A stretch of DNA of 40,511 nucleotides. Source: Planctomycetia bacterium. GTDB taxonomy: Bacteria; Planctomycetota; UBA1135; UBA2386. Made by a program: the position numbers and the translations under genes. Shown here one piece after another: positions 17,540-26,457 of the stretch. Below the pieces are notes generated by a model that was not told the DNA's origin, searched no databases, and saw nothing but the letters and a program-made list of their open reading frames with translations. Location of the stretch: the NCBI GenBank assembly GCA_005776365.1, contig SXPK01000169.1:1-40511 (forward strand). The letters run 5' to 3'. The stretch's first letter is position 1. Every line of letters starts with the position of its first letter.

Positions 17540-19213
17540 TCAGTGCGCCTGGATCTCGAGGCCGTTGGTGGACGAGAAGCCGCCCACGGCACTTGGGTCG
17601 AAGAAGAAGGCCTGCATGGCGAAGGAGACGTTGCTGAGCTGCGGCATCACGTAGAACCAATTGCCGGCGCCTGGAATCCCGGCCAAACCGCCATTCTGCA
17701 TCCAGAACGTCGAGTGCGGCTGCGCGAGATCGATCAGAATCTCGGAGCCGGCATAGGAGATGGGCATGAACTGAGGCGAGCCGATCACCACGATCAACAG
17801 TGCGCCTCCGAGACCGCCCGCCGCCGCCACGCTCACCGGGGTGGAGCAGTCGCCGGATGTGCCGAAGAACTGCGGCACGATGCCGCCGGTTCCAGCCTTG
17901 CCGTGGCCGTAGCGGTTCGAGGTGGCCGTGCACAGGAACTCGGTGACGTAGATATCCGTGGCTGACGAGAACGGGCCGCTGGTCAGATTGGTTGCCGAAC
18001 TGACGAAAGCGACCGCCATGCCGAGGTCCCCCTGTCCGATTCTTGGCGACCATGAGATGCTATTGCCCGGCACTCCGTTGGCGTTGCTAACCCTCTCGAT
18101 GGACCCATCGTCGAGGTCGACGGAGTAGATCTGCCAGTTTGTGCTCGCCACTGACAGCAGGCTCGTGCTGGTCGCAAAGACGACCTTGTTGGTGCGGTCA
18201 AAGAGGCGAGGTCCGAAGTCAAGGCCTACCACTGCCGCAACCCCAGCCAGCGAGACCGCAAGCGGCGTCGTGGTCCCGCTCCAGCGATCGCGCACACAGT
18301 AGATCCTATTGCCCGATGTCGACCCCAGACCCAGATCACCTGGTTGCGAAGCCGACACGACGAACCGACCGTTGCTCGAAACGGCGCAACCATAGTAGCT
18401 GGTTCCGCCGCCAGAGAACTGCGTCTCATCGCTGGCGACCGATACTCGCTCGACGAGCCCCGTTACCATGTCCCGCACGAACATGTCGAAAGCGTTATTG
18501 GTGTCGTTTGGCACCAAGTCGGCGTGAGTAGAACAGAATGCCACGAGGTCCCCGCTGGCTGACAAAGCCGGATACCTGTTGGGGTCCACCGTTCGTGCGG
18601 TGCCGTCATTCGCTACGATGACGTTGGTGCAACTGCCCGTCTGACGGTCAAGGCGGTAGAGATACACGCCGCCGCCGGCGTTTCCTCCCGGCAGGTCCGT
18701 CGCGTTGGACGAGAACAGCACATAGCGACCATCGGTGGAGACGGCGTGGGGCTTGTTTGAAGTGCCGTTGCAAGGCCCACCGGAAGCGGTGCGGCTGACA
18801 TACTCGGTGATTCCGGTTTGGAGATCGTGCCCGACGACCTGGCCGCCGGTCTGAAACATCGCGAACTGGCCGTCACTGGTCAGGTAGATGTTGGGCGCCC
18901 CCCCGAAGTGCACGATTTCGTTGACGTCGGTGCCCACCACGGTGATGGCTCCGGTGGTCGTATTGCGCGCATACAAGTCCTTCCTCCCAGGCACCGGAGT
19001 GCCGACGCCGACGTTCTGCGCGTCGGTCAGCATCAGGACGAGCGAGCCCGTTTGGGAGACGCACGTGTCGTAGATCACCCCATTGAGGGGCACGCCTTGG
19101 GTGTTCAGGGACACCTTCCGGAGCGCTGTCGTATAGGGGATCTGGGCAAGGGCAAGGGGAGGCATCGCGAGGAGAGCCAGGGCGATGCAGAGACGGGAGC
19201 GATTTTTGTTCAT
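17540..19213 (-). CDS. Secreted beta-propeller (TolB/WD40-like) protein with planctomycete-type C-terminal module
   Basis: 557 residues. Signal peptide at residues about 1-23 (CIALALLAMPPLALAQ). Residues about 30-425 carry repeated strands with S-x-D/N-G-R/Q-(Y/F) turns: LTSDGQFAMFQTGG, VSTDGRYVLFSSNATDL, LSASGDLVAFCSTHADLV, VSSNGRFVVSASQ, SISWSPRI. These alternate with reports of events or domains (VYLYRLDRQTG, FVRDMVTGLVERVS), as in TolB-like propellers. Residues about 430-557 form an end module with YGHGKAGTGG, DCSTPVSV and FFDPSAVGGFSSTNGLEIQ, resembling the end of the kelch protein at 1248-3563. It is probably extracellular or surface-attached; the ligand is unknown. A small ccccg/cgggg hairpin lies 11 nt upstream of the ATG. 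Confidence 0.88.
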   Translation of the reverse strand: MNKNRSRLCIALALLAMPPLALAQIPYTTALRKVSLNTQGVPLNGVIYDTCVSQTGSLVLMLTDAQNVGVGTPVPGRKDLYARNTTTGAITVVGTDVNEIVHFGGAPNIYLTSDGQFAMFQTGGQVVGHDLQTGITEYVSRTASGGPCNGTSNKPHAVSTDGRYVLFSSNATDLPGGNAGGGVYLYRLDRQTGSCTNVIVANDGTARTVDPNRYPALSASGDLVAFCSTHADLVPNDTNNAFDMFVRDMVTGLVERVSVASDETQFSGGGTSYYGCAVSSNGRFVVSASQPGDLGLGSTSGNRIYCVRDRWSGTTTPLAVSLAGVAAVVGLDFGPRLFDRTNKVVFATSTSLLSVASTNWQIYSVDLDDGSIERVSNANGVPGNSISWSPRIGQGDLGMAVAFVSSATNLTSGPFSSATDIYVTEFLCTATSNRYGHGKAGTGGIVPQFFGTSGDCSTPVSVAAAGGLGGALLIVVIGSPQFMPISYAGSEILIDLAQPHSTFWMQNGGLAGIPGAGNWFYVMPQLSNVSFAMQAFFFDPSAVGGFSSTNGLEIQAH

Positions 19214-19628
19214 GGCTTCGATGCCCCGGAAAGCGGGGTCGAAAGTCCATTGCCAGCAGCGTGCGTGTTCTTACACGCAACCTGAGATTCTGGACCGATG
19301 CCAAGCGCATCCGCCGGCTAGGCGCACCCCCAAGAGGCAGCACCCACACAAGTTGCGAGCAAGGCAATCCACACCGAGGCAGTGGGTATGCCCTCGGGAA
19401 TGCTGCGAGGTGCGTGCTCCATTGGCTCTCGCCAGCGCGGCAGGCGTCACGACCGAAGGAAACCGAGCGTCCATGCCACCGGCCCCCACCACGACGCAGA
19501 CGTGGCCGGGCGCGAACCACGCCAGGAAGGAGCATGACGATCCTCCATCCCTACTTCGCCACCCTGCACGGATGCAGCCTGCGAATGCAGTCGATGCGGG
19601 CGGCAACGGGGTGGCCGTGACGCTCCCC
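19214..19628. other. Intergenic region upstream of the propeller gene
   Basis: About 415 nt between two minus-strand genes. Apart from the 5-bp stem at 19224-19238 I see no gene, RNA or repeat; short frames here look non-coding. Confidence 0.4.
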
Positions 19629-21050
19629 TCAGAACCGGACCATGAATGCAAACGTGAGTCGATCCTCATCCTTGTCGAGATCTGGGCTCCAGCCAGTGAC
19701 TACCGAAGTCGGGTCGCCGGTGTTGCCACCGGGCGGCGTCATACCGCCGCTGCCGGCGAAATACGGGACGTTGGCGTGGCGGTGGTTGTATTCGAGTCGA
19801 AAGGTGCAGTTCGGCGTCGGCATGTAATCGAACGAGATCTGTGCATCCCAGGCGTGGAAGCTATCGCCTGGCGAAGCCGAAAAGTACGGCGAGCCAGAGG
19901 CCGCGCTCGCGCCGTTGATCGGCGGCATCAGCACCAGGTATCGGCCCGGATTGTCGATCGCGCCACCGCCGATGGTCAGAGCGAACTTGTTCTCACCAAA
20001 CCACAGCCGGTGGTAGGCCATGAAACCGAGGAAGTACTGTTTGTCCCAGCTCACGCCTTCCCCGGTCTCGCAACCGGCGTCGATGGTCAGTGACACCGCG
20101 GCTTGGCTGATGTCGGCCTTCGGCTCGTTCCGGTAGCGATACATCACGCTGTCATCCGTGTGCAGGCGCATGCGGTCTTGGTCGAGCGTGTCCTTTCCGA
20201 CCCACTGATTGGCGACGATCGAGAAGTCCTCGGTCGGAGTCCACTTGATCTGCATGCCGCCGCCGGGCGCATCGCGGTATTCGCCGTAGGACTGCCAGCC
20301 GTTGACCAGCCACGGCTCAATCTTCAGCCGATCGGAAGGAAAGATCTGCGCCCGCACACCGTGAAAGAACCAAGGCGTGTTCGACGACACGAACGAAGGT
20401 TGGTAAGTCCAGTTGTCGAAGTTGTAGTACGACCACAGACCGACATACGACATGAAGATGCCAGCCTGCACGTTGATGCCGTGCATCGCGTCGAAGTGGT
20501 AACCCGCATACGCTTCGGACACGTAGCGATATGCGTCGTCGAGATCCCACTGGCCGCGCGACGGCGTTGGGTCGTTGCGCGGCGTCGTCTGCGAATACAT
20601 GCCAAGCTGCGTCATGAAACGGGCATGGGCGCCGCGGTAGTAGATGTCGCCACCGAGCCCGAGTTGCGTCAGTTGGAACTCGCTGTGCCGGAACACCTCG
20701 CTCGATCCCGAGATCGTGTTGTCTGCGGGATTCGCAAACGAGTAGTGGTAGGTCGTGTCGACGCGCGCTTCGCCCGTGAACGCGCCGAACTTCAACGGGC
20801 TATCAGTCGGCGCATAGTTGCCGGGCATCCAGCGGAAATCGCCCCATGCAAAGGGCAACGTATCGGGCTGGTAGTCGCCCGTTGGCGACGAAGGCCGCAG
20901 TTCTCCGCGTATCGCTTCGTAGTCGCGGAGCTTCGCTTCGAGCTGCTCGATGCGCGCGCGAAGATCTGGATCGATGGTGGGTTCTTGCGCCGGCGCGTGC
21001 GCGCTGATCAGCGCGGCGACAAAGCAGGAGCGGTGGCAGGACCAGTTCAT
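19629..21050 (-). CDS. Outer-membrane beta-barrel porin (BBP2/OmpL-like)
   Basis: 473 residues from ATG 21050, picked because GAGGAG lies 7 nt upstream (21058-21063); the longer frame to 21110 is unlikely. Signal peptide at about 1-21 (FVAALISAHAPAQ). A short coiled coil follows (RARIEQLEAKLRDYEAIRGEL), as in porins that bind the cell wall. From about residue 60 on there are alternating aromatic-rich strands: FQLTQLGLGGDIYYRG, ARFMTQLGMYS, INVQAGIFMSYVGLWSYYNFDN, FDYMPTPNCTFRLEYNHRHAN. The C-terminus LTFAFMVRF ends in Phe, as outer-membrane barrels do. This fits the putative beta-barrel porin-2 family for small-solute passage; substrate not known. Confidence 0.85.
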   Translation of the reverse strand: MNWSCHRSCFVAALISAHAPAQEPTIDPDLRARIEQLEAKLRDYEAIRGELRPSSPTGDYQPDTLPFAWGDFRWMPGNYAPTDSPLKFGAFTGEARVDTTYHYSFANPADNTISGSSEVFRHSEFQLTQLGLGGDIYYRGAHARFMTQLGMYSQTTPRNDPTPSRGQWDLDDAYRYVSEAYAGYHFDAMHGINVQAGIFMSYVGLWSYYNFDNWTYQPSFVSSNTPWFFHGVRAQIFPSDRLKIEPWLVNGWQSYGEYRDAPGGGMQIKWTPTEDFSIVANQWVGKDTLDQDRMRLHTDDSVMYRYRNEPKADISQAAVSLTIDAGCETGEGVSWDKQYFLGFMAYHRLWFGENKFALTIGGGAIDNPGRYLVLMPPINGASAASGSPYFSASPGDSFHAWDAQISFDYMPTPNCTFRLEYNHRHANVPYFAGSGGMTPPGGNTGDPTSVVTGWSPDLDKDEDRLTFAFMVRF

Positions 21051-21385
21051 GCGTGGACTCCTCGTACCGGCGATCATCGGTGGTAGGACTTCAGGAAAGT
21101 ACCGTGACACCGTAGCGAGTGAAGGCTGCGCCAGTGCGTCCCTTCAGCAATCGCGCATGAACTCGACGAGAGCCGGAGAGGATCTCTTTGGCAAAACGTG
21201 GCGCTGCACTCCGAATGCAGGGCCATTGCAGCAACGCTCGAGCGGCTCGTCCCTGGCTCGCGCGCATTGTGCCTGGATCCGCCGAATAGTGGGGAACGGG
21301 ACCATGACTGCGTTGCTCGTGCGACGCCGCGCAGCACGCGTAGGAGCCGCCGCCCATCCCCGAGCGCCCGTTGACCATAGAACCC
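21051..21385. other. Divergent intergenic region (porin / solute-binding lipoprotein)
   Basis: About 335 nt containing the porin ribosome site (GAGGAG, 21058-21063, minus). No gene is supported. Promoters for both divergent genes must lie here, but I cannot define them. Confidence 0.4.
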
Positions 21386-22264
21386 ATGTTGAATCCCAGC
21401 CGCGTTGCTCTCGCCGCCGCATTGTTCACCGGATGCTCGGCAATTGAGGCCGTCCAAGCTCCATCCGCCGTCGTCCACTTCGACGCGCTGCTGTCGGCTG
21501 CGTTCGCTGAGTATGCCAAGGACGGCGATGCCTACCAGCAGAGCCACCACCGCCACCTCGGCGTCACGCAACCACCGCCGAGCACGCCAGCAGGCCCGCT
21601 GTGGCCCGACGTCGAGATCGGGGCCCGCACCCTCCGACTTGGCTACATCGTCGAACATCCGCTGCACACCGTCGACGACACGGGTCGGCATGTCGGATTC
21701 GAAGCCGAGTTGGCGGCTGAGCTCGTCCGTCGGATCAACGCGCACTACAGGGGCGCACAACTCGAACTGTCCTGGGTCTTGGTCGACGTGGACCTTCCCG
21801 TCGGCCCCCAGAAGAACAGCACGGCGTTTCGCGAACTGGCCGAGGGACTCCGTGGGGACCGCTTCGATGTCGCCTTCTCCTGCATCATTCCGGTTCCAGC
21901 CACGGACATCGTCTACCTATCACCGACCATGACGATGTTTCCCGGGATCATGTACACCGGACGCGACAACCTCGACGTCTCCGGCATCCACGACCGAGAC
22001 TCGCTGGTGGCCTTCCTCGTGGCGCATCCAGGAATGACGTTTGTGCACGGCATGGGCTTGGCCGTCTACAACGAGCTGGCCGCGGATGTCAGCAAGAAAG
22101 GCGGCAAGATCTCCGTCGCTTCGGCCGGCCTGCCGCACTTCCGCATGGCGGACATCCTCGGATTGTCCAAGATGCAGGCGCGACCCATGGGGCAAGGCAC
22201 GCTGCTCGACGTGAATCCGCGCCTCACCGTGCAGCGGAAGGCGACCTTCGCGCTCAAACGGTGA
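21386..22264 (+). CDS. Solute-binding (SBP_bac_3-like) lipoprotein, C-terminus probably cut by frameshift
   Basis: 292 residues from ATG 21386; an in-frame TTG at 21371 is less likely. A lipobox LFTGC places the lipidated Cys at residue 17. From about residue 80 it resembles periplasmic family-3 solute-binding proteins: LRLGYIVEHPLHTVDDTGRHVGFEAELAAELVRRIN, then LAEGLRGDRFDVAFSCIIPVPATDIVYLSPTM, the usual first lobe. The frame stops right after ATFALKR, where related proteins continue for another helix or more. Downstream bases keep coding sense in other frames (NSDIGALA, then DEFSYDTASGAGRI), so two single-base losses may have truncated it. No permease genes are adjacent, so it may feed a sensor instead. 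Confidence 0.75.
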   Translation: MLNPSRVALAAALFTGCSAIEAVQAPSAVVHFDALLSAAFAEYAKDGDAYQQSHHRHLGVTQPPPSTPAGPLWPDVEIGARTLRLGYIVEHPLHTVDDTGRHVGFEAELAAELVRRINAHYRGAQLELSWVLVDVDLPVGPQKNSTAFRELAEGLRGDRFDVAFSCIIPVPATDIVYLSPTMTMFPGIMYTGRDNLDVSGIHDRDSLVAFLVAHPGMTFVHGMGLAVYNELAADVSKKGGKISVASAGLPHFRMADILGLSKMQARPMGQGTLLDVNPRLTVQRKATFALKR

Positions 22265-22466
22265 ACAGCGACATCGGTGCGCTCGCCTTGACGAGTTCTC
22301 CTATGACACCGCCAGTGGCGCAGGCCGCATTCTCGACACAGCACCAGCAGCAGCAAGCCGCGTCGTGATCAGCGCAGTCGCGGCCAACGTATGCGCGCTC
22401 ACGCGTGATCTTTGATATGGCGAGCATGCGCGCCCAAATTGCCCAGTATCTCGGTGATCTCGCGGA

Positions 22467-23252
22467 TCAGCAGGTCCCCTTGGCGTTCGGATCCGCCTGA
22501 AACAGCGCAAACATGGCCCCCTGCGGATCCGTCAGCATCGAGAAGTAGCCCACCTTCGGGATCGGCACGCTTTCCATCATCGCCGATGCGCCGAGTTGTT
22601 TGGCCTTCACCGTGCTGGCCGCCAGGTCCTCGGTGAAGAAGTAGACGACCCAGCAAGAAGGCGCTCCGGGCATCGGATGCTGCATCAGCCCGCCAGCCTG
22701 TTTGTCGCCGACCTTTTGCACGTGGTAGATGCCCGCGGGCCCCATGTCCATGGCCTCGACTTTCCAGCCGACGAGCGCGCTATAAAAAGCCTGCGCCTTG
22801 TCCTTGTCGGTGCTGTAGCACTCGTTCCAGCAGATGCGACCGGGCACCGGCAGGTCGGGGTCGGAGCCCTGCGAGTCGGGGTTGCCGCGGTAGAGAGACA
22901 GGTAAGCGCCGGTCGGGTCCCCAATCACAGCGAATCGGCCCGTGCTCGGAATATCAGTAGGCGGCACGCAAACCGAGCCGGCAAGCTGCGCGACCTTCGC
23001 GGCGGCGCGGTCGACGTCGTCGACGGCTAGATACGGCATCCAATGCGAGATGGGGATGTTCTTGTCCTCCATTACGCCGCCAATCGGGCCTGGGCCGCAA
23101 TGAATCATGTGGTAGGTCGTTCCCATCATCGGGATCGCGTCCACGCGCCAATTGAACAACTTGCTGTAGAAAGCAAGCGCGCCCTTGGCGTCGGTAGTCA
23201 TGAGGTCGTGCCAGACAAAACGGCCGAGCCAAGGGCCATTGGAAGGAGTCAT
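22467..23252 (-). CDS. VOC-family (glyoxalase-like) protein, two tandem domains
   Basis: 261 residues from ATG 23252 (MTPSNGPWLGRFVWHDLM). Two VOC/glyoxalase folds lie in tandem: residues about 10-125 (RFVWHDLMTTDAKGALAFYSKLFNW, then FAVIGDPTGAYLSLYRG) and about 135-255 (ICWNECYSTDKDKAQAFYSALVGW, then FSMLTDPQGAMFALFQ). His/Glu at the strand starts could bind a metal. Members of this 'VOC family protein' group are often of unknown activity and soluble. The longer frame to 23375 is not supported. The first 11 codons and the bases before them recur at 27078-27110 as a detached fragment. Confidence 0.92.
   Translation of the reverse strand: MTPSNGPWLGRFVWHDLMTTDAKGALAFYSKLFNWRVDAIPMMGTTYHMIHCGPGPIGGVMEDKNIPISHWMPYLAVDDVDRAAAKVAQLAGSVCVPPTDIPSTGRFAVIGDPTGAYLSLYRGNPDSQGSDPDLPVPGRICWNECYSTDKDKAQAFYSALVGWKVEAMDMGPAGIYHVQKVGDKQAGGLMQHPMPGAPSCWVVYFFTEDLAASTVKAKQLGASAMMESVPIPKVGYFSMLTDPQGAMFALFQADPNAKGTC
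23220..23252 (-). repeat. 33-bp VOC start sequence, duplicated at 27078-27110
   Basis: 33 bases covering the first 11 codons of the VOC gene are identical to 27078-27110, in the same orientation. Similarity beyond the start codon is weak and then stops. Confidence 0.8.
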
Positions 23253-23275
23253 GCGAAGAAGTCTGAGCGGGAAAT

Positions 23276-23340
23276 GGTTCGGCGCTTGCATACGGCGTGC
23301 GGCGGCGGCTTGCGAGCAGGACGCGAAAGGAATTCGCCGC
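23276..23340 (+). repeat. Repeat box b, copy 1
   Basis: About 65 nt beginning ggttcggcgcttgcatacgg. It recurs in direct orientation at 27297-27361 with roughly four-fifths of bases matching by eye. Confidence 0.7.
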
Positions 23341-23430
23341 TTTCTGGCAAGCGCCCGATCTAACCACGCCTCCACTTGCGACAGCGGCGAGATCGCACGG
23401 TCGGGTCCGCGAACCAGCGCGGTGCAGCTG

Positions 23431-23564
23431 GCAGCCCGTTGGAGACGGTTGCGTCGCCGAGAGCCTGGCAGCAGGGGCGAGATCCAGGAGTGCGAGCGGA
23501 GTCGAATCTGGGGATTCGACTCCTTCGCACGACGCAGGGATCGGCCCGGATGCCGGGCTCGAGA
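23431..23564 (+). repeat. ~135-bp dispersed repeat with perfect hairpin (copy A)
   Basis: The inverted copy C at 27150-27285 matches over the full length by eye. The element carries a perfect 11-bp inverted repeat ggagtcgaatc/gattcgactcc at 23498-23508 and 23513-23523, with loop tggg, and a second GC-rich inverted repeat in ggcccggatgccgggc. Partial copies are at 3590-3659 and 26983-27054. With box b and the VOC start box it fills 23253-23767, where no gene is supported before the small exported protein. Confidence 0.8.
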
Positions 23565-23754
23565 GGCCGCATGCGTTCTTCAACGGGCTGGTAGACCTCC
23601 GTATCTTGTCTCGCAGGGCAACGGACGGCCGCGACGATTGTCTTGGGGCGGGACTCCTGGAGCACACCGACGTGAGGCATGGACTTGCTCCCGGCTGAGA
23701 TCCATTACACTGGCCGCTCGACACGCAACCGCCGCCGTCTGGCGAAAATCGGGC

Positions 23755-23760
23755 TATGCT
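23755..23760 (+). promoter_or_regulatory. -10-like TATGCT ahead of the small exported protein
   Basis: TATGCT followed by 7 nt and ATG 23768. It suggests a leaderless transcript and favours this ATG over the one at 23756, which lies inside the hexamer. Confidence 0.4.
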
Positions 23761-23767
23761 TGTCCTG

Positions 23768-24016
23768 ATGAGACTCCTCGCAACCTTGGCCGTTCTTCTC
23801 CTTGGTTCCCTGGTCCCTTTGATGGCGCAAGAGAACGCGTCCGCTGAGCAAGCCACTCGCTCGATGCGTGTTGCGAAGCTCACCGCCATGCGTCACGTCG
23901 GCACGCTGGGCACGGTGCGCCGCGTCCGAGCAGGCAGCGCAAACGAAACGAGCGATCGCAAAGCGACCAAGAAAGGCTCGCAACCGGCCTTTCGCCACGT
24001 GCACGTGCGGCGCTGA
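23768..24016 (+). CDS. Small exported basic protein, unknown
   Basis: 82 residues. A signal peptide is clear (MRLLATLAVLLLGSLVPLMAQ, about 1-21). The mature part of about 60 residues is strongly basic (many Arg, Lys and His), with no cysteine or known motif; it ends HVHVRR. Start chosen at ATG 23768 because a TATGCT hexamer lies 7 nt upstream. It is convergent with the barrel gene at 24047-24910, with a 30-nt gap. Such a basic secreted peptide might bind nucleic acid or envelope polyanions, but nothing in the sequence proves it. Confidence 0.55.
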   Translation: MRLLATLAVLLLGSLVPLMAQENASAEQATRSMRVAKLTAMRHVGTLGTVRRVRAGSANETSDRKATKKGSQPAFRHVHVRR

Positions 24017-24046
24017 GCACGTTTGCGACGCCCACGGCCAGCCGGG

Positions 24047-24910
24047 CTAGAACGAGGTGCTCAGGCTGAACGAGAACACCCACGCGAGGTCATCGTTTCC
24101 GTTCAGGGCAGCATTGCTGTCGCCTAGGAACAAGGCGTGCACGCCAAGGCTCGCGTCCCACGGCCCAAGGCGCGAAGGCATGAACGGCAATGGGCTGCTC
24201 AGCACCGCGCCGATGTCCACGAAGCCGAGCGCCGTGTCGCCGTTCAAGCCTTCATAGTAGCCGCCCAGGCTGAATCCAACCGTGACTGGCAACGCCAGCG
24301 ACAGATCCAGGCCACAGCACGGGCCGCAGGCAAACAACGGTTCGATCGCAACCTGCCCGTAGGTGCCGAGCTGCTCCCCTCCATCTGCCTGGCCTCTCGT
24401 TTCGACTGCGAGCACGATCGACGGCTGCAGGCTGAACGTGTCTGACAGCCAGCCGGTGTCGTCATATCCGAGGCTGAACGCCACTTCTTGGTATGTTCCA
24501 AACTTGCCATTGGAGCTGTGGTAGGCAGTGTAGATGACCGCGGCACTCCAGCGTTCGCCGATGCCAGCGCTGAAGGCGGCATAGAAGTCGCTTTCGTACC
24601 ACATCGACTGGCTGCCGGCACCGCTGCCGTTGTCGTCGTCGTGGAGGCTGTTCCATGTGCCCATTGTGAACGCCACATCGTGCACGGATTCGCCACCTCC
24701 CAGGTCATACCCCAGCTCCAAGTGCGGCTGGGCAATGACGCCACGGTTCTCCTGGAGGAGCCCACGAAAGAAATAGGCATTCGAGAAATCGACGCCCCAG
24801 TTGCCGCTCACGAAGCGCGTCGGTGTGGAGCCATCTGTTGCAGATACAATCGGATCTTGCGCCGCCACCTGTGTGATCAGAACCAGAACCGAGACAATTA
24901 CCCTGTTCAT
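24047..24910 (-). CDS. Outer-membrane beta-barrel protein (TorF-like putative porin)
   Basis: 287 residues from ATG 24910; an ATG four codons upstream (24922) is possible. Signal peptide at about 1-18 (VIVSVLVLITQVAAQ). The mature start GNWGVDFSNAYFFRGLLQENRGVIAQPHLELGY matches the conserved opening of TorF-type porins (a strand, then Y-x-FRG-x-x-Q). Repeated two-residue-alternating strands follow (VAFTMGTWNS, FYAAFSAGIGERWSAAVIYTAYHS, VAFSLGYDD), and the final strand WVFSFSLSTSF ends in Phe. It probably sits in the outer membrane as a small-molecule channel. It lies within the repeat-bounded segment with the chemoreceptor-like gene, from which it is divergent. Confidence 0.82.
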   Translation of the reverse strand: MNRVIVSVLVLITQVAAQDPIVSATDGSTPTRFVSGNWGVDFSNAYFFRGLLQENRGVIAQPHLELGYDLGGGESVHDVAFTMGTWNSLHDDDNGSGAGSQSMWYESDFYAAFSAGIGERWSAAVIYTAYHSSNGKFGTYQEVAFSLGYDDTGWLSDTFSLQPSIVLAVETRGQADGGEQLGTYGQVAIEPLFACGPCCGLDLSLALPVTVGFSLGGYYEGLNGDTALGFVDIGAVLSSPLPFMPSRLGPWDASLGVHALFLGDSNAALNGNDDLAWVFSFSLSTSF

Positions 24911-25134
24911 AAGCCCTCGCATGGAATGGAAAGATAAGTGAGTTCCAAGCGTGCTTCGAAGCTTTCAGCAGATCTACCTTAGCCGTGCCGCCTCCGTATT
25001 TTCCCTATGCCAGGATATGCGGCTTTCTTCCTTGGCTCTCAAGATTCGCTCTACAGGCCGACGAAGTTGCCCCGACCGGCCGCGACTCGCAAGGTCTTGC
25101 GGGCAACGGCGCAACGCTCCTCACGAAGCAGCCC

Positions 25135-25140
25135 AGGAGG
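25135..25140 (+). promoter_or_regulatory. Ribosome binding site of the chemoreceptor-like gene
   Basis: AGGAGG 5 nt before ATG 25146. It decides the start within a frame open from 24951. Confidence 0.85.
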
Positions 25141-25145
25141 CTCCC

Positions 25146-26447
25146 ATGCAGACATCCAATCGCAATACGACAATGAATGTTGGCCGCAGAATCACGCTCG
25201 TGGCCTGCGTTTTCACGCTGCCGATAGCCATCCTGTTTTCACAGGTCTGGTCGAGCATTACTGAGTTCGTCACTTTTGCACAGAAGGAGCACGCCGGCAA
25301 CGCCTACCAGCGCCCGCTAGAGCAGTCCCTCGCAGCCGTGCAGCAACTACGCCTCGCCCTGCTGGCCGGCAACGACGCTGGTGCCGCCCCGCGCCTGCAG
25401 GCGGCCATTGATTGCGGTAACGCAGCGATGGAATCCATCGCGCAAGCGGACGCCGACTTCGGGGAGCTCTTGCAGTTCACCCCTGAAGGGCTGCGGAAGC
25501 GCAATCGCGCTCACCTGCGCGTCCCCCTGTTGCGGAGTGAGTGGAGGAGCGCGGTAGCGGCCATCGAGGCCGGCTCGATTCAGGGGGCGCTCCCGCAACT
25601 CGAGCATCTGGTGGCGGACCTCAGAGGCTACATCACCCACGCCGGCGACACCTCCAACCTGATTCTCGACCCGGATCTCGACAGCTACTACTTGATGGAT
25701 GTCACGTTGCTGGCACTGCCGCAGACACAGGATCGTATCGGGGCAATCATGAGCTCGATCGAGGCGATACTGGCCCAAGGGAGTCCCTCGAGGGAAGCAC
25801 TCGCGTCGCTCGCGGTGCAAGCAGCGATGCTCGGTGAGGCTGACCTTGCGCGCGTGGTCGCCAGCACGCAGACCTGCATCAATGAGGACGCCAACTTCTA
25901 TGGTGCCCAGCAGTCCATGCAGGACGTGCTGCCCAGGGAACTGGCTGCCTACCAGCAAGCGACCACAGCTTTCCTCGAGTTGGCGCGCTGCGTCGCGGCT
26001 GGCGAAACCGTCGATGTCGCCACTGCGCGCTCGACGGGCAGCCAGGCCCTAGCCGCCAGCTTCAGCTTTTGGCACACCGCAGCAGTCGAACTCGACGTGC
26101 TCCTGTCGACCCGCATCGCGCACTACGAGTCGCGCCGGACGTGGATGGTGAGCCTGTCGGCATTGGCAGTGTTGGTGTCCTGCTTGCTGGGCTACGCAGT
26201 GAAGCGCAGCATCACCACGCCGCTGGCCAGGATCTCAGGCTCACTCGGCCCGGGTGCCACCTTGCTTTCCGAGTGCGCCACGCGCATCGCGGACGAGAAG
26301 GCAGCCGTGGAGGCAGTCGAGCGGCGGATCATCGTCAACGAGTTGGTCGCTCATGCCGACGACATGCGCAAGGCGGTTCTCGCCTTGTCCGTATTGGTAG
26401 GAACTGACCAGGAAGCCGAAACGCTGAGCGGTCGCACCAACGCCTAG
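25146..26447 (+). CDS. Chemoreceptor-like membrane sensor lacking the signalling hairpin
   Basis: 433 residues; start fixed by AGGAGG 5 nt upstream. Membrane helix 1 at about 15-35, a large extracytoplasmic helical sensor at about 40-330, membrane helix 2 at about 332-352. The sensor has the sequence LILDPDLDSYYLMDVTLLAL, familiar from methyl-accepting chemotaxis proteins with this input domain. After helix 2 a HAMP-like start is present (KRSITTPLARISGSL). Only about 65 residues follow, ending HADDMRKAVLALSVLVG, which resembles the far C-terminal end of chemoreceptors. The roughly 200-residue methylation and kinase-contact hairpin is absent. It therefore cannot activate CheA in the normal way. 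The 77-residue gene downstream starts directly after it and may be its partner. Confidence 0.8.
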   Translation: MQTSNRNTTMNVGRRITLVACVFTLPIAILFSQVWSSITEFVTFAQKEHAGNAYQRPLEQSLAAVQQLRLALLAGNDAGAAPRLQAAIDCGNAAMESIAQADADFGELLQFTPEGLRKRNRAHLRVPLLRSEWRSAVAAIEAGSIQGALPQLEHLVADLRGYITHAGDTSNLILDPDLDSYYLMDVTLLALPQTQDRIGAIMSSIEAILAQGSPSREALASLAVQAAMLGEADLARVVASTQTCINEDANFYGAQQSMQDVLPRELAAYQQATTAFLELARCVAAGETVDVATARSTGSQALAASFSFWHTAAVELDVLLSTRIAHYESRRTWMVSLSALAVLVSCLLGYAVKRSITTPLARISGSLGPGATLLSECATRIADEKAAVEAVERRIIVNELVAHADDMRKAVLALSVLVGTDQEAETLSGRTNA

Positions 26448-26457
26448 GAGCAACGCC

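Noticed and set aside
19271-19669. 132-residue minus-strand frame between the propeller and porin genes
   Set aside because: Overlaps the end of the porin gene, has no motif and no start signal.
23253-23767. Short frames with the recurring peptide GCVAESLA...GVES
   Set aside because: The peptide is a by-product of the dispersed DNA repeat, as the same bases occur in both orientations at other loci.
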